From Bacteroidota bacterium (GTDB lineage Bacteria; Bacteroidota; Bacteroidia; NS11-12g; UBA955), in the NCBI GenBank assembly GCA_027621365.1, contig JAQCBH010000005.1, positions 1-54,657 on the forward strand: DNA of 54,657 nucleotides, in the 5' to 3' direction. Of the stretch, positions 17,343 to 25,261 are shown in pieces. How positions within the stretch are numbered: position 1 is the stretch's first letter; each line of letters starts with the position of its first letter. The position numbers and the translations under genes are program-made. The notes under the pieces were generated by a model. It was not told where the DNA came from. It made no database searches and saw only the letters and a program-made list of their open reading frames with translations.

Positions 17343-20300
17343 TTAGCGTATGACTTGAATGTATCCACGGAACTGTTCTCCCGTAAATCGGTTTTTCATG
17401 TAGTAGAAGTAAATACCGTCTGGCAAGGTTTCTCCGTTCATGTCGGTGGCCATCCAATCGTTTTGGTAGTCCGAACTTTCGTAAATGAGCTTGCCTTGGC
17501 GGTCGTGAATGTCAATGTCGTACAAGAACAGATCGGCCAATTCAATCAAATCCCAAGCGTCGTTTTGACCGTCGTTGTTCGGGGTGATCAAATTGGGTAT
17601 TCTCAATATCGGCGGATCAACAACCGTCACCAACACCGAATCGATGTCAGCACATCCGTTGGAATCCAAACTGTTCAAGTAGTACATGGTGGTCGACAAG
17701 GGTCGAGCAATGACTTGCGCTTTGGTCGAGTCGTCCAGCGTATTACCAGGTGACCAGGTGAAATTGGTTGCACCCTTGGACCACAAGGTGGCGTATTTGC
17801 CTCGGTAAATGGTCGTGTCGCTGTAGGCTTCCACATTGGCAGGGGGAAAAGCCAATATTTGAACCGAATCTTCGGTGAAACAAACCGCACCCACGCTGTA
17901 GGAACGAACCTTGTACCAACCTTTGTTGTAGAAGCTGCGCACGCGAGCCACACTGCTGTCTTTTAGCCAACTGATACTATCACCGCCAATGACGGTCACT
18001 TCCAAGCTATCTCCCTTACATAGAGGCAAACTACCGTTGTACGAGAAACTCAAATCGGGCTTCTGAATGAAGGTCAAGCTCTGACGAGCAGTATCCGAAC
18101 AGCCGGCATCACTGATGAGCACGTAGGTTACGTCCAAAGGACCTACATTGTCTACCCAAACGACCGGGCTGTCTAATGAAGACAAATTGCCGTTGCCAAA
18201 ATCCCACAACTTGTAGATGATAGGATCAACCGAGGTGCTGGCCGTGTCGTAGAAATAAATGCTATCAGGAACACAGATGCCTTCAGAATAAAAAGCCGCT
18301 ACTGGTGAAGGAGCCACGGTGTAGGTCTTGAACATGCTATCGGCACAACCGTGAATGTTCTCCGCATACAAACGAAGGGTGTAAGTGCCCGCCGAATCAA
18401 ACTGGTGATTGGTAGAAGTAGCTGGCAATTCCGTATTGCCATCTCCAAAATCCCAACTGGTCAACTTCATGGTATCGTCGGCATCAAACAGTTCCTCTTT
18501 GACGAAGAAGAAGTTGTTCTCGTTCAAGCACTGGGTGCTGTCGTTCGGTGACACCATAGGATCCAAGAAGAAACTCACCTTGGGCAAGTAATAGACTCGA
18601 ATTTGCTGCACCGAAGAATCTTGACAGCCTTCTGTCGTGGTCGCAATCAGTGTAACATCGTGAGCCCCTGGGGTATTGAAGCCTTTTTTCACCATGGTAT
18701 CGATGTACTGCGGAGGGGTTTGGTCAATGATCCAGTTGTAAATAATCTGATTATCAGGAATGGTCGTCGACTTGACACGACGCATAACCGTGGTATCACC
18801 CAAACATACCTGCTTCGTGGTAAACGATGGTGTTGGTTTGGGGTGAACCTTGATCCAATAAGAAGCCGTATCGGTACAGCCGTCGGTGGTGATCACCTTC
18901 AAGGTTGCCTTGTACGTACCCACAGCGGCATATTGGTGAGTGGTATTGGGATAGGTGGAGTCATTGGCCGAAAAATCGCCAAAGTTCCAGACATAAATAT
19001 CGGCAACCGTACCCTTCAAATTGGTTTGGTCGTTGGTTTGGGTCACCTCGTCCAAGCAGGTATGACTCAATGTGAACTTCGCATCAGGAATGGGGTTGAC
19101 CGTATGGTAGTATTCGGTTGAATCCACGCATCCAAAATCAGAAGTCACCTTCAACTTGATGATGTAAACACCAGGAGCCAAATACTTGTAGGCAATGTTC
19201 TTGTTCAAGTTATTGGTGGTATTGCCGGTCAAAATGGCGCTACCGTCTCCGCGGTCCCATACCCATGACTTCACTTTGTCGGGAGCCGGGTCCTGAGTAG
19301 AATTGGAGTAGAACGATGTTTTACCAAAACAAATGGGGTCGCCGTTGGGCGGAAAATCAATGGCAGGCGCAGGCAAGCTGTGTACCAAGTAATCCAAACT
19401 GTCAATGGCTTTGCAACCCAAAGAAGTCGTGCGCGTCAAGTAAATCTTGAAATTACCACCTGCGGCATAGATGTGATTGACCTGAACACTTGTCGCGGTG
19501 GTCAAATCACCCAAGTCCCACTTGCGAGAGAAAATGCTCTCAGGAGAAGGAGGCGTGTACGTATCAATGAACAAAGAGGTATCTCCCACACAAACCCCAT
19601 TGGTATAAATGTTCTTGTTGAACATAACCGTTGGCAATACACCCACTCTGAGGTTGTAACTAAAGGTGTCCTCATCGGTGCTGTTTCCGACAATTAACGT
19701 AACCGTGTAATTGCCATAGGTCGCATACTTGCGGAAAATATTGGAGGGTATACTTGTATTCGTGTAGGTCAAGGTGTTTCCATCACCAAAGCTCCATTTC
19801 CAATAGGTGATGGCCGAACCTGTACTTCTAGACAAATCCGTAAAGAAGAAAGTATCTCGCTCGCAACGGCCTTTGGCCAAGGCCAACTTCGCAAAGGCAT
19901 TGGTGCTTCCCAAGACGTTGACCCCGTTTTTAGCATTGGCCAAAACGAAAGTCATTTGAGTCTGAAACGTATTGGTGGCGATTTGGCCCTTGCGGTCAGC
20001 CGAACCCATTCCTCCCAAATCAATCCAAGATGCAGAAGGGGCATGACCCAAAACGCGCAAGAAATTGGATTCAAACACTTCATCGTCTGCCGTTACAGAG
20101 TCATACGATACGGTCAATTCAAAGTTGTTAGAAGTACCCGTTGGCAACAAGCCGAGTTCCCAATGGTGAACTTTGGACAAATTGCGAATACCCGATGGCA
20201 ATGCACCTCCGGTAGTAGGAGCTCCACTTTTGACCTCCATGCGGTAATAAACCAAACCGCTTACCGTTTTGTTGAAATTCAACTGGGTGTATCGGTAATC

Positions 20301-20831
20301 TTGATTGATGCCAATGTGAAAATCCAAACTGGTCGCACCGCTGGTCAATCCGATCCAAAGGGGACCTTTCACAAAACTGTTTTTTGATCCGCCCAATCGA
20401 ATGGCACCGGCCAAGGTTCTGAATGCTTTGGACCCACTGGAATTCACAAAGCCAAGGGCCAATTCTAGGGTATCCTTGATGTCAAGCGTATCGCCAGAAA
20501 CAGTAAGCGTGACACCGCTACCATTCATTTGCAAACTGCGCAATTGAACATTCGAAGAACCGCTGCTAGTGACAGCAAATTCTAAGTTCTTGGTCACGGT
20601 AATGGTCTCGGAATAGACACCATTGGCAATGTTGATCACATCACCAGCAGAAGCTATTGCCATCGCCGCGTTTACCGTCTTTTTTGGTCCCGTTGTTCCG
20701 CTTACATAGGTAGCTGAAGTACCGTCGTACGAATCGTCACCAGCGGTAGAGACATAAAGGCTTGCTGCATTCAGCACACTCCCTCCTGCACATAGGAATA
20801 GCAGGCTGAGAAGTAGAGATTTCATTTTCAT
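17343..20831 (-). CDS. Giant multi-PKD surface protein with gliding-motility-type (type B) T9SS C-terminal domain
   Basis: A 1162-residue predicted extracellular fibre or adhesin exported by Sec and T9SS. A signal peptide is followed by a right-handed beta-helix-like region (about 25-120, with Tyr-Val-Ser-Thr-Ala-Gly-Asp-Asp, the DUF1565-like start) and a beta-sandwich to about 300. Then come at least seven PKD-type repeats (Trp-x-Phe-Gly-Asp-Gly, Trp-Asp-Leu-Gly-Asp, Trp-Asp-Arg-Gly-Asp and so on) each with paired Cys, an Ig-like module, and a C-terminal domain with Ile-Thr-Pro-Asn-Asn-Asp-Gly-Gln-Asn-Asp ending Gly-Tyr-Ile-Gln-Val-Ile-Arg. The next gene is its probable SprF-like partner. 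ATG 20831 is chosen (alternative ATG at 20825); a TTG at 20846 is unlikely. Confidence 0.9.
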   Translation of the reverse strand: MKMKSLLLSLLFLCAGGSVLNAASLYVSTAGDDSYDGTSATYVSGTTGPKKTVNAAMAIASAGDVINIANGVYSETITVTKNLEFAVTSSGSSNVQLRSLQMNGSGVTLTVSGDTLDIKDTLELALGFVNSSGSKAFRTLAGAIRLGGSKNSFVKGPLWIGLTSGATSLDFHIGINQDYRYTQLNFNKTVSGLVYYRMEVKSGAPTTGGALPSGIRNLSKVHHWELGLLPTGTSNNFELTVSYDSVTADDEVFESNFLRVLGHAPSASWIDLGGMGSADRKGQIATNTFQTQMTFVLANAKNGVNVLGSTNAFAKLALAKGRCERDTFFFTDLSRSTGSAITYWKWSFGDGNTLTYTNTSIPSNIFRKYATYGNYTVTLIVGNSTDEDTFSYNLRVGVLPTVMFNKNIYTNGVCVGDTSLFIDTYTPPSPESIFSRKWDLGDLTTATSVQVNHIYAAGGNFKIYLTRTTSLGCKAIDSLDYLVHSLPAPAIDFPPNGDPICFGKTSFYSNSTQDPAPDKVKSWVWDRGDGSAILTGNTTNNLNKNIAYKYLAPGVYIIKLKVTSDFGCVDSTEYYHTVNPIPDAKFTLSHTCLDEVTQTNDQTNLKGTVADIYVWNFGDFSANDSTYPNTTHQYAAVGTYKATLKVITTDGCTDTASYWIKVHPKPTPSFTTKQVCLGDTTVMRRVKSTTIPDNQIIYNWIIDQTPPQYIDTMVKKGFNTPGAHDVTLIATTTEGCQDSSVQQIRVYYLPKVSFFLDPMVSPNDSTQCLNENNFFFVKEELFDADDTMKLTSWDFGDGNTELPATSTNHQFDSAGTYTLRLYAENIHGCADSMFKTYTVAPSPVAAFYSEGICVPDSIYFYDTASTSVDPIIYKLWDFGNGNLSSLDSPVVWVDNVGPLDVTYVLISDAGCSDTARQSLTFIQKPDLSFSYNGSLPLCKGDSLEVTVIGGDSISWLKDSSVARVRSFYNKGWYKVRSYSVGAVCFTEDSVQILAFPPANVEAYSDTTIYRGKYATLWSKGATNFTWSPGNTLDDSTKAQVIARPLSTTMYYLNSLDSNGCADIDSVLVTVVDPPILRIPNLITPNNDGQNDAWDLIELADLFLYDIDIHDRQGKLIYESSDYQNDWMATDMNGETLPDGIYFYYMKNRFTGEQFRGYIQVIR

Positions 20832-20868
20832 TCGATTTTCGTTCAATCAAAAACTTGTGCCTTAACCA

Positions 20869-20880
20869 ACACAATTGTGT
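20869..20880. promoter_or_regulatory. 12-bp perfect palindrome in the leader of the giant PKD gene
   Basis: ACACAATTGTGT lies between the putative transcription start (about 20889) and the start codon of the 1162-residue cargo gene. It could be an operator or a short RNA hairpin. No partner regulator is known, and a chance palindrome is possible. Confidence 0.25.
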
Positions 20881-20893
20881 AGGTAAAGACATT

Positions 20894-20925
20894 CAAAAGT
20901 ACATCTGTGTTGGCTGCTACCCAAA
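20894..20925 (-). promoter_or_regulatory. Promoter of the giant PKD protein / PorP-SprF unit
   Basis: TTTG (20922-20925 on the minus strand) and TACTTTTG (20894-20901) are separated by exactly 20 bases, a full match to the Bacteroidota -33/-7 consensus. It would give a leader of about 60 bases. Confidence 0.7.
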
Positions 20926-20959
20926 ATATGTTGGATATTTGACCTTCAGGCTATACAGC

Positions 20960-21331
20960 TTAGAAGGGCAAATCGTCGTCAGCCTCAGAACCAGAGGCAG
21001 AAACATCGCCAGCAGCGGGAGCTTGAGTCTCAAAAGACCCTGCAGAAGGAGCAGAAGCTGGACTTGAGCCGGCAGCTTGAATGTTCCAAGCTTTCACATC
21101 GGTGTACCAACGACCATTGTATTCGCGACTTTCCACATCGATGCTCACAGTCAAATCCTGACCTTCTTGAACGGCGAATTTGTCAATTTTATCGCCCCAC
21201 AAGTTGAAGCATACCTTTTTGGGGTAGGTTCCGGGAACTTCCAAGATGTATTCCTGCTTTTCCCATGTTCCATTTTTCCCTTGCCCAGTTTGCTTGGACA
21301 ATACTTGGATGATTTTACCGGTAATTTCCAT
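20960..21331 (-). CDS. DUF3127 family OB-fold protein with SSB-like acidic tail
   Basis: A 123-residue protein. Residues 1-85 match DUF3127, a small OB-fold family of Bacteroidota related to single-strand DNA-binding folds: Met-Glu-Ile-Thr-Gly-Lys at the start, Gly-Thr-Trp-Glu-Lys-Gln-Glu, Asp-Lys-Ile and Glu-Ser-Arg-Glu-Tyr-Asn-Gly-Arg-Trp-Tyr-Thr-Asp near 66-77. A flexible Ala/Ser/Pro linker follows, and the last residues are Asp-Asp-Asp-Leu-Pro-Phe, like the partner-recruiting tip of SSB. It is therefore likely a nucleic-acid-associated protein that docks SSB partners, though its role is not established. It is a separate unit from its neighbours, with its own TAATTTTG element. Confidence 0.85.
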   Translation of the reverse strand: MEITGKIIQVLSKQTGQGKNGTWEKQEYILEVPGTYPKKVCFNLWGDKIDKFAVQEGQDLTVSIDVESREYNGRWYTDVKAWNIQAAGSSPASAPSAGSFETQAPAAGDVSASGSEADDDLPF

Positions 21332-21336
21332 AAGAA

Positions 21337-21344
21337 CAAAATTA
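21337..21344 (-). promoter_or_regulatory. -7 element upstream of the DUF3127 gene
   Basis: TAATTTTG on the minus strand matches TAnnTTTG and ends 5 bases before the ATG at 21331. A properly spaced TTG was not found. Confidence 0.45.
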
Positions 21345-21369
21345 GGGCAATTGCAACGGATGCATGCGA

Positions 21370-23907
21370 TTACATACCCACATCGCCTCCACCATCTTTC
21401 AGGTCATCGACTTGCAGTTTCCGTTTCACTTTGGGGGTTTTGTCTACTTCAATTTCACCGAATCGGTAATCGAAATTCACACGCACTCCCCACATGTTTG
21501 TGCGTCGAACATCGTAGAAGTAAAAGTCAGCCCCTTGGGTCAAGGTCACGAAGTCCCTTCTAGGTGCCAGCGGATTATCGAGGCCAAAACCAAGGCCTCC
21601 TTTGTCAGAAGCAAAGCGCTTCTTCGCTCCAATCATGTGGAAGAACCAATTGGTCGTCACACCCTGCAAGGTGAAATTGGGAGCGTTGAATCGACCAAAG
21701 GCCTCCAACTGCCAATTGTTTTTCATGTTCACACTTCCTCGAAGACCTGCGCTATAGGTAAACCCGCTGTTGCTTAAATTCGCCAACGGGCCTGTTGTCA
21801 CCCCTGAGTTCAAGTAAACGTATCCCAATCCGCCGTTGAAATTCAACATGTAAGCATCACCTTTGAGGTTCAAATTCAAATCGAATCCTGAGACATTGCT
21901 AATGCCCAAATTCTCGTAAGTGCTGTAGTAAACCCCCTCACGATTCACCTCACCAATGATTTGAATGGCGTTGCCCACGTTGCGGTTGTAGATATTCAAG
22001 CCCCATCCGCCACCGCGGCCGTATTTACCCACGTTCAATTCCACATTGTGGCTCACCTCAGCCTCCAATTCAGGATTGCCCACAGACACCTTCAAGGGAT
22101 CGGAGGTATTGCCATAAGGGTTCAAGTAATTCAAGCTAGGACGCTGAATACGCTGCGTGTAAGTAATTCTCGCAAATCCGCCTCGACCAATGTTCTTAGA
22201 CAAGTTGATGTACGGGATGAAATTGAAGTAGGGCTTGCCCACAAAAGAGCTATCGCTTGGCTTTTGCAAACCACCACCAAATTCGGTGTATTCGTAACGA
22301 CCACCCGCTCTCAAACTAATGGATGAATTGATGTTGTACAGTATTTGCGCGTAACCACCGTATACGTTTTGGTAGTAAGTAAAGGCATTGTTGCGCTCAT
22401 CGAGTGTAAACAACTGCTCGGTGGTGAAATCCAGGGTGTCGAAATGATAGTCGGAAGCCACGTCGCGCAAAATGGTTTTGGCTCCAAGCTCCAATGTAGC
22501 CTTTTTAAACAAGGGCTCTGTGTAATCGACCTGAGCCGTCAACTCACGGTTATCGGCCACGTTTTCGCTGCTTTCTTGATAGGTAAGAGACAAGCCATTG
22601 CTAGACCTATTTGCCTCGTAATCAGCCAAATCACGGTTGTTGGATAACTGAACACTGACACCCAACTCGCGGTTGGCTTTGTCGAATTTTCTGCGGTAAT
22701 CCACGTTGAAATCAGCTCCCAATCCCGCGCTATTGTTTTTGGCATCTTGGCTCCAGCTGAAATCCAAGGGATTCGATTTTAGACCTTGTTGGGTGAGCCA
22801 GTCTTGGTTGTTCCAGCGCATGTGGCTGCGAAGGGTAGACGAAACGCTTAAGCCGTTTTTCTCGTTGAATTGGTGATCAAAACTCAAGGTCAAACGAGGG
22901 CCTCCACCCCAATTGTTGGTGCTACCTGTCTGAAGCATCGCATAAGAAATTCCATCAATGGAATTGTAACGCTCGGTGCGGTAATCGCCCCAGGTTCTCC
23001 AAAAATGCCCGCCCAATTGCGCGCTAAAATTCGACTTACCAGTTTGGTGCGAAACATTGCCTCCAAAATTGGCACTGCGGGTACCAATTCCAGCGCGAAC
23101 ATTGCCACTGGTACCCTTCAAGCGGGACTCTTTCATGATGATATTGATGATACCCGCGGTTCCCTCAGCATCGTATTTGGCCGACGGATTGGTAATCACC
23201 TCTACCCGATCAATTTCATCAGCAGGTAGCGCTCTCAAAGCATCGGCCACACTTCCGGTCATCAACCCGCTGGGGCGGCCATTGATCAACACTTTCAAGT
23301 TACGGCTACCTCGAATGGAAACGTTCCCGTCCATATCGACTTCCACCATGGGAACTTTGGCCAACAAATCAGATGCACTACTTCCTCGGCTCGAAAGATC
23401 TTGAGAGGCATTGTACACCAAACGATCGACACGGTTTTCAATGACCTGGCCCTGGGCCACAATCTCTACGCCTTCAATTCGTTCTACACTGTCGTTTTCT
23501 ATGCGCAAATTGACCATCTCCACTCGGCCCACTCGAGCAAAGCGTTGGGTATCATTTAAGGTAAAAAACTTCGTGCGGTAGGTACGGTAGTCAACGGCCA
23601 ATACTCGAACTCGGTATACTCCGGGGAACTCTACCGTGAATTTGAAAGTACCACTGGTATCGGTTAATAATCCGTCAATGATCTTTTGTTCGTCTATACT
23701 AATCAAGTCAATAGCAGCATACTCAAGAGGTTGCTGGGTAGCAGAATCAACCAACATTCCAAAGACCTTGTAGCCGGAAGGCATTGGCATACCCCCAGGG
23801 CGCATTCCATCTGGCCGAGAACCACCAGATTGGTGCTGAGCCATTCCAACTGCAACGAACAAAAAGGACAGCAAACCTGTCACACAATACCTTACATTCA
23901 TTTTCAT
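21370..23907 (-). CDS. TonB-dependent-receptor-like outer-membrane beta-barrel protein
   Basis: An 845-residue outer-membrane protein of the Bacteroidota 'outer membrane beta-barrel family' that resembles TonB-dependent receptors. A signal peptide (to about residue 22) and a Gly/Met/Pro-rich stretch lead to a carboxypeptidase-regulatory-like domain (about 45-125, with Gly-Met-Leu-Val-Asp-Ser-Ala and Asp-Thr-Ser-Gly-Thr-Phe). A plug domain follows (about 150-250, with Ile-Arg-Gly-Ser-Arg-Asn-Leu and Val-Glu-Val-Ile-Thr-Asn-Pro-Ser-Ala-Lys-Tyr-Asp), then a long barrel. The Asn-Pro-Ser-Ala-Lys-Tyr-Asp-Ala-Glu-Gly motif is characteristic. The substrate is unknown. The tail is polar (Gly-Gly-Gly-Asp-Val-Gly-Met) and lacks the usual terminal aromatic. 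ATG 23907 or 23901 is likely; it follows the ABC permease by 18 bases but has its own TACCTTTG. Confidence 0.88.
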   Translation of the reverse strand: MKMNVRYCVTGLLSFLFVAVGMAQHQSGGSRPDGMRPGGMPMPSGYKVFGMLVDSATQQPLEYAAIDLISIDEQKIIDGLLTDTSGTFKFTVEFPGVYRVRVLAVDYRTYRTKFFTLNDTQRFARVGRVEMVNLRIENDSVERIEGVEIVAQGQVIENRVDRLVYNASQDLSSRGSSASDLLAKVPMVEVDMDGNVSIRGSRNLKVLINGRPSGLMTGSVADALRALPADEIDRVEVITNPSAKYDAEGTAGIINIIMKESRLKGTSGNVRAGIGTRSANFGGNVSHQTGKSNFSAQLGGHFWRTWGDYRTERYNSIDGISYAMLQTGSTNNWGGGPRLTLSFDHQFNEKNGLSVSSTLRSHMRWNNQDWLTQQGLKSNPLDFSWSQDAKNNSAGLGADFNVDYRRKFDKANRELGVSVQLSNNRDLADYEANRSSNGLSLTYQESSENVADNRELTAQVDYTEPLFKKATLELGAKTILRDVASDYHFDTLDFTTEQLFTLDERNNAFTYYQNVYGGYAQILYNINSSISLRAGGRYEYTEFGGGLQKPSDSSFVGKPYFNFIPYINLSKNIGRGGFARITYTQRIQRPSLNYLNPYGNTSDPLKVSVGNPELEAEVSHNVELNVGKYGRGGGWGLNIYNRNVGNAIQIIGEVNREGVYYSTYENLGISNVSGFDLNLNLKGDAYMLNFNGGLGYVYLNSGVTTGPLANLSNSGFTYSAGLRGSVNMKNNWQLEAFGRFNAPNFTLQGVTTNWFFHMIGAKKRFASDKGGLGFGLDNPLAPRRDFVTLTQGADFYFYDVRRTNMWGVRVNFDYRFGEIEVDKTPKVKRKLQVDDLKDGGGDVGM

Positions 23908-23913
23908 TCGCTG

Positions 23914-23921
23914 CAAAGGTA
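23914..23921 (-). promoter_or_regulatory. -7 element upstream of the TonB-receptor-like gene
   Basis: TACCTTTG on the minus strand ends 6 bases before the ATG at 23907 (12 before the ATG at 23901). It implies a very short leader or none. Confidence 0.5.
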
Positions 23922-23925
23922 CAGC

Positions 23926-25194
23926 CTATTTCGAACGCATGGCATCAACCGGATTGAGTTTAGCGGCAGATTGAGCCGGCAAGAAACCAGCCAATACACC
24001 CACACCTACTGAAACAAGAATCCCCAATAGAGCATCTGAAACGGTCAGACCAATTTCCACATTGCTACCCAAACTCTCAGCGGCGAAAGACTGAATAGCC
24101 AAAAGCGTCAAGGCCACAAACCCCAAACCAATCGCCCCTCCTGCCACGCACAACCAAATCGATTCCAATAAAAATTGCCGGCGAATAAAGGACGAAGGCG
24201 CTCCCAGCGATTTCTGAATGCCAATTTCTTGAGTTCGCTCCTTCACGCTTACAAATAGGATATTGGCCACTCCAAAACATCCGACCAACATAGCAAATGC
24301 TCCGATGACCACGCCAATTTTTTGTATTTGGGCAAATAGTTTGGTAACGGTCTCGGTGATCATGCTCATTCGATTGACCGCAAAACTTGATTCTTGAGTA
24401 GGTTTTTCGTGTCGAATTTGCCGCATGGCGAGCTCTACCTCCGTTTGCAAATCATCCAAGGAAATGCCCTCAGCCGCTTTGACCATGATTTGAGCATCGT
24501 CGTTGTTTTTATAATGTGTCAAACCCAAACCTGTGCGCAAGGGAAGCAACAAGGTATTGTCTGCTGAATTATTCAATATACTCGACCCTTCTTTCTCCAA
24601 AACTCCTATTACAGTAACCACGCCATTGAAAACCCGAATGGGCTTACCTACGGCATCTTGACTTCCGAATAAAGCTTCGGCCACATCTGATCCGATCAAT
24701 GCCACTGATCTTCCCGAACGGCTTTCTGCTTGTGAGAAATAACGACCTAGAGCCACATTCACCTTCTGAATCTCGGCATATGAATGATCCACGCAGCGAA
24801 TTTGAACGCCATCAACTCGTTGCTCAGCGGTCTGAACACCTTTGTTCAATCCGAAAACGAAGGCTACCGAAGACGCGCGCGACTCTGGCAATCTCTCTCG
24901 CAAAAAGCGAGCTTCCTCTGGACTAACGATAGGCCTAGAGAGGTATTTCCACCAAGGGTAATTTCCGCCCATTCCATCCCATGGCCATTTCTGCACAAAA
25001 AGCACCTCCGTGCCGTACTGCCGAAACTGGTTGTTGATGCTACGCTCCATGGAGTGAACCAAGGCATAAACGGCTATGATGCAGTAAATACCGATGGTGA
25101 TACCCAGCACAGACAAGAAACTACGCAACTTATTCTGGCGAATGGCCAGAAAGGAAAACCGCAATGACTCCAGCCAGGAAGACCCCCAACGCAT
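23926..25194 (-). CDS. ABC transporter permease, MacB/FtsX-like
   Basis: Inner-membrane permease of the MacB type, whose mechanotransmission helices drive substrates across the periplasm rather than the membrane. The 422 residues contain the expected plan: a cytoplasmic helix and first membrane segment near 20-45 (Lys-Leu-Arg-Ser-Phe-Leu-Ser-Val-Leu-Gly-Ile-Thr-Ile-Gly-Ile), a large periplasmic MacB_PCD domain (about 50-275), and three C-terminal segments from about 285 with Val-Lys-Glu-Arg-Thr-Gln-Glu-Ile-Gly-Ile-Gln-Lys-Ser-Leu-Gly-Ala in the coupling loop. The cognate ATPase is not adjacent. Substrate is unknown; a cargo such as a lipoprotein, peptide or drug is possible. Confidence 0.92.
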   Translation of the reverse strand: MRWGSSWLESLRFSFLAIRQNKLRSFLSVLGITIGIYCIIAVYALVHSMERSINNQFRQYGTEVLFVQKWPWDGMGGNYPWWKYLSRPIVSPEEARFLRERLPESRASSVAFVFGLNKGVQTAEQRVDGVQIRCVDHSYAEIQKVNVALGRYFSQAESRSGRSVALIGSDVAEALFGSQDAVGKPIRVFNGVVTVIGVLEKEGSSILNNSADNTLLLPLRTGLGLTHYKNNDDAQIMVKAAEGISLDDLQTEVELAMRQIRHEKPTQESSFAVNRMSMITETVTKLFAQIQKIGVVIGAFAMLVGCFGVANILFVSVKERTQEIGIQKSLGAPSSFIRRQFLLESIWLCVAGGAIGLGFVALTLLAIQSFAAESLGSNVEIGLTVSDALLGILVSVGVGVLAGFLPAQSAAKLNPVDAMRSK

Positions 25195-25198
25195 GGGT

Positions 25199-25206
25199 CA
25201 AAGATA
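25199..25206 (-). promoter_or_regulatory. -7 element upstream of the ABC permease, probably leaderless
   Basis: TATCTTTG matches TAnnTTTG and leaves only 4 bases before the ATG at 25194. Since the start of transcription normally lies about that far past the box, the mRNA may begin at the start codon. Confidence 0.55.
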
Positions 25207-25261
25207 CACCGCCTATCCTCTTTAAATGGATTCCCTTAGACCGAAAGAAGCTCTGTGGCGA

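Noticed and set aside
16461-17753. 430-codon open frame on the plus strand across the PorP/SprF and PKD genes
   Set aside because: It crosses the junction of two well-supported minus-strand genes, is rich in His, Gln and Arg, and matches no family.
17343-20831. DNA tandem repeats within the PKD genes
   Set aside because: The protein repeats are diverged, and no long identical DNA repeats were seen.
20960-21331. Calling the DUF3127 gene ssb
   Set aside because: Its core matches DUF3127 rather than canonical SSB; only the tail is SSB-like.
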